Source of the DNA: Nitrospirota bacterium
Lineage (GTDB): Bacteria > Nitrospirota > Thermodesulfovibrionia > Thermodesulfovibrionales > Magnetobacteriaceae
Length of the DNA stretch: 24,907 nt
Direction: 5' to 3'
Assembly (NCBI GenBank): GCA_015233265.1
Contig: JADFXZ010000013.1
Coordinates: 1 to 24,907 of the forward strand
In this document: positions 23,877-24,907 of the stretch, one piece after another
Position numbering within the stretch: the first letter of the stretch is position 1
How the letters are laid out: every line of letters begins with the position of its first letter
The notes under the pieces: generated by a model
Seen by the model: only the letters and a program-made list of their open reading frames with translations
The model's database searches: none
What the model was told of the DNA's origin: nothing
Program-made: the position numbers and the translations under genes

Positions 23877-23996
23877 TCTCTATTTTTCAGGCAAGCGGCT
23901 GTCTGTTATTATACACGCTGCTGCCGCGTCCACCGCGACTGCGTCATATGCCTAAATCCTTTATAAAACAAGTTGATAAACCTGTTTATATAGTAT

Positions 23997-24907
23997 TTAG
24001 ATGAAGTTACTATGATTATCTATCACATAAAACGCCCTGTCAATATCTTCGTGGTTATTAAAGGCGTGGGCTGAGATTCTCAGAAACTGTCCACCCCTTA
24101 GTGAACAGATGATGTTGTTACTAAGCAGCGTTTTCATAATCTGGGACGGGTCGCCGGAAGAGGGCTTAAATGTCGCAATCCCGGCGCGTTGAGCTGGGTC
24201 GTCCGGGGTCAGGACTTCCCAGCCGCGTCTTTGAGCCTCGTTTATTGCATATGATGACAGCTCTGTTACCCGTTTTTCTATTTTCTCTATGCCACAACTC
24301 AGGAGCATTTTAAGGGCGGCGCTAAAGGCCATTATCCCCATGAGCATCGGGCTTCCATCGAGATACTTATCTGCAGTTGGCGCATACTCCTGATCAAACT
24401 TCTCGAAATCAAAAGGCTCTTTAACTCCAAACCAGCCCTTACACGCCGGTTCAATAGTATTAAGCGCACGCTCAGACATCCACACAAGCCCCACACCCTC
24501 CGGGCCGCACATCCACTTATGCCCATCAGCGCTTAACCAGTCGATGCTCATCGCCTCTGCGTCCATGACGGCTGCCCCAATCCCCTGAATCCCGTCAACT
24601 ACTAAGTATATATCGCGTGACCTGCAAAACCTGCCAAGCTCAGCAATGTCCGCCCTCTGACCGGATAGGTATTGTACCCAGCTGATAGCGATGACTTTTG
24701 TTTGTTTATCGCATATTTTGTAATAATCCTCAAGTGACACCTTATAATCTATTGACTTCACAACCTTCACATCTACGCCCTTTTCCCCGCGCAGAGACAG
24801 CCACGTCAACCTGTTTGCCGGAAACTCACAATCTGCTATCACAACGCCGTCGCCTTTTTGCCACGGGTAGCCTAAGATAAACGTCTGAATGCCGTGAGTG
24901 GTGTTTC
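23997..24907 (-). CDS. PLP-dependent class V aminotransferase (partial, N-terminus outside window)
   Basis: The frame is open through the right edge, from AAC at 24905 (NTTHGIQTFILGYPWQKGDGVVIADCEFPAN), so the gene begins beyond the window and the GTG at 24840-24842 is not its start. The fold-type I signatures are VDGIQGIGA with the PLP-contacting Asp and Gln, and SADGHKWMCGPEGVG, whose Lys (plus 24516-24518) should form the Schiff base. The C-terminal GGQFLRISAHAFNNHEDID contains the substrate-carboxylate-type Arg. It belongs to the cysteine desulfurase / isopenicillin-N-epimerase-like group. No Cys-containing desulfurase loop is evident, so an aminotransferase, epimerase or lyase is possible and the substrate cannot be assigned. 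The stop is 214 bases from the small unknown gene, in the same direction. Confidence 0.88.
   Translation of the reverse strand, partial: NTTHGIQTFILGYPWQKGDGVVIADCEFPANRLTWLSLRGEKGVDVKVVKSIDYKVSLEDYYKICDKQTKVIAISWVQYLSGQRADIAELGRFCRSRDIYLVVDGIQGIGAAVMDAEAMSIDWLSADGHKWMCGPEGVGLVWMSERALNTIEPACKGWFGVKEPFDFEKFDQEYAPTADKYLDGSPMLMGIMAFSAALKMLLSCGIEKIEKRVTELSSYAINEAQRRGWEVLTPDDPAQRAGIATFKPSSGDPSQIMKTLLSNNIICSLRGGQFLRISAHAFNNHEDIDRAFYVIDNHSNFI

Noticed and set aside
23958..23992. ATAAACAGG/CTTGTTTTAT imperfect hairpin downstream of the aminotransferase gene as its terminator
   Set aside because: The stem needs a bulge and a G-T pair, is AT-rich, and no T-tract follows; too weak to call.

Overview
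This window looks like a chromosomal segment of a Gram-negative-type, respiring, environmentally responsive bacterium. A Nitrospirota- or Desulfobacterota-like lineage would fit the NuoG architecture, the large PAS/REC sensors, the HD-GYP output and the haemerythrin, but nothing here fixes the taxonomy. The housekeeping genes are dense, intact and moderately GC-rich. The methyltransferase, the sensor cluster and the right-hand accessory region are visibly more AT-rich. No tRNA, rRNA, CRISPR array, transposase or integrase was seen.

Layout. (1) 23-11492, plus strand: a respiratory complex I operon, nuoE-F-G-H-J-K-L-M-N. It enters from upstream (A-D would lie to the left) and lacks nuoI at its usual place between H and J. 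NuoG carries the cysteines for one more [4Fe-4S] cluster than E. coli NuoG. The 107-base gap before nuoH contains a near-consensus sigma70-type promoter, so the membrane arm may also be transcribed on its own. (2) 11508-11933, minus: a single-domain bacteriohaemerythrin, tail to tail with nuoN, with its own good promoter and Shine-Dalgarno. (3) 12141-13742, plus: an orphan DNA methyltransferase with a C-terminal nuclease-like domain. (4) 13922-17303, plus: a tight operon trpA-accD-folC-crcB (tryptophan, fatty-acid and folate synthesis, fluoride export) behind an extended -10 promoter. trpB and trpF are not next to trpA. (5) 22496-17357, minus: three co-oriented signalling genes (REC-PAS-PAS-histidine kinase; PAS-PAS-histidine kinase-REC; REC-HD-GYP) that look like a phosphorelay ending in cyclic-di-GMP hydrolysis, with no DNA-binding output. 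The REC domains of the first and last gene are recent paralogues. (6) 22709-23783, minus: an accessory patch with a small unrecognised gene followed by a broken BrnT-toxin-like gene interrupted by two single-base frameshifts and two stop codons. (7) 23997 to the window end, minus: a PLP-dependent class V aminotransferase whose N-terminus lies outside the window.

How it fits together. Complex I oxidises NADH and feeds the quinone pool. The haemerythrin beside it is an O2-binding protein, and the sensor cluster probably adjusts cyclic-di-GMP (motility or attachment) to an unknown cue. The most unusual points are the absent nuoI together with the cluster-enriched NuoG and the split promoter, the methyltransferase-nuclease fusion with a possible leaderless mRNA, the duplicated REC module, and the decayed toxin-like locus.
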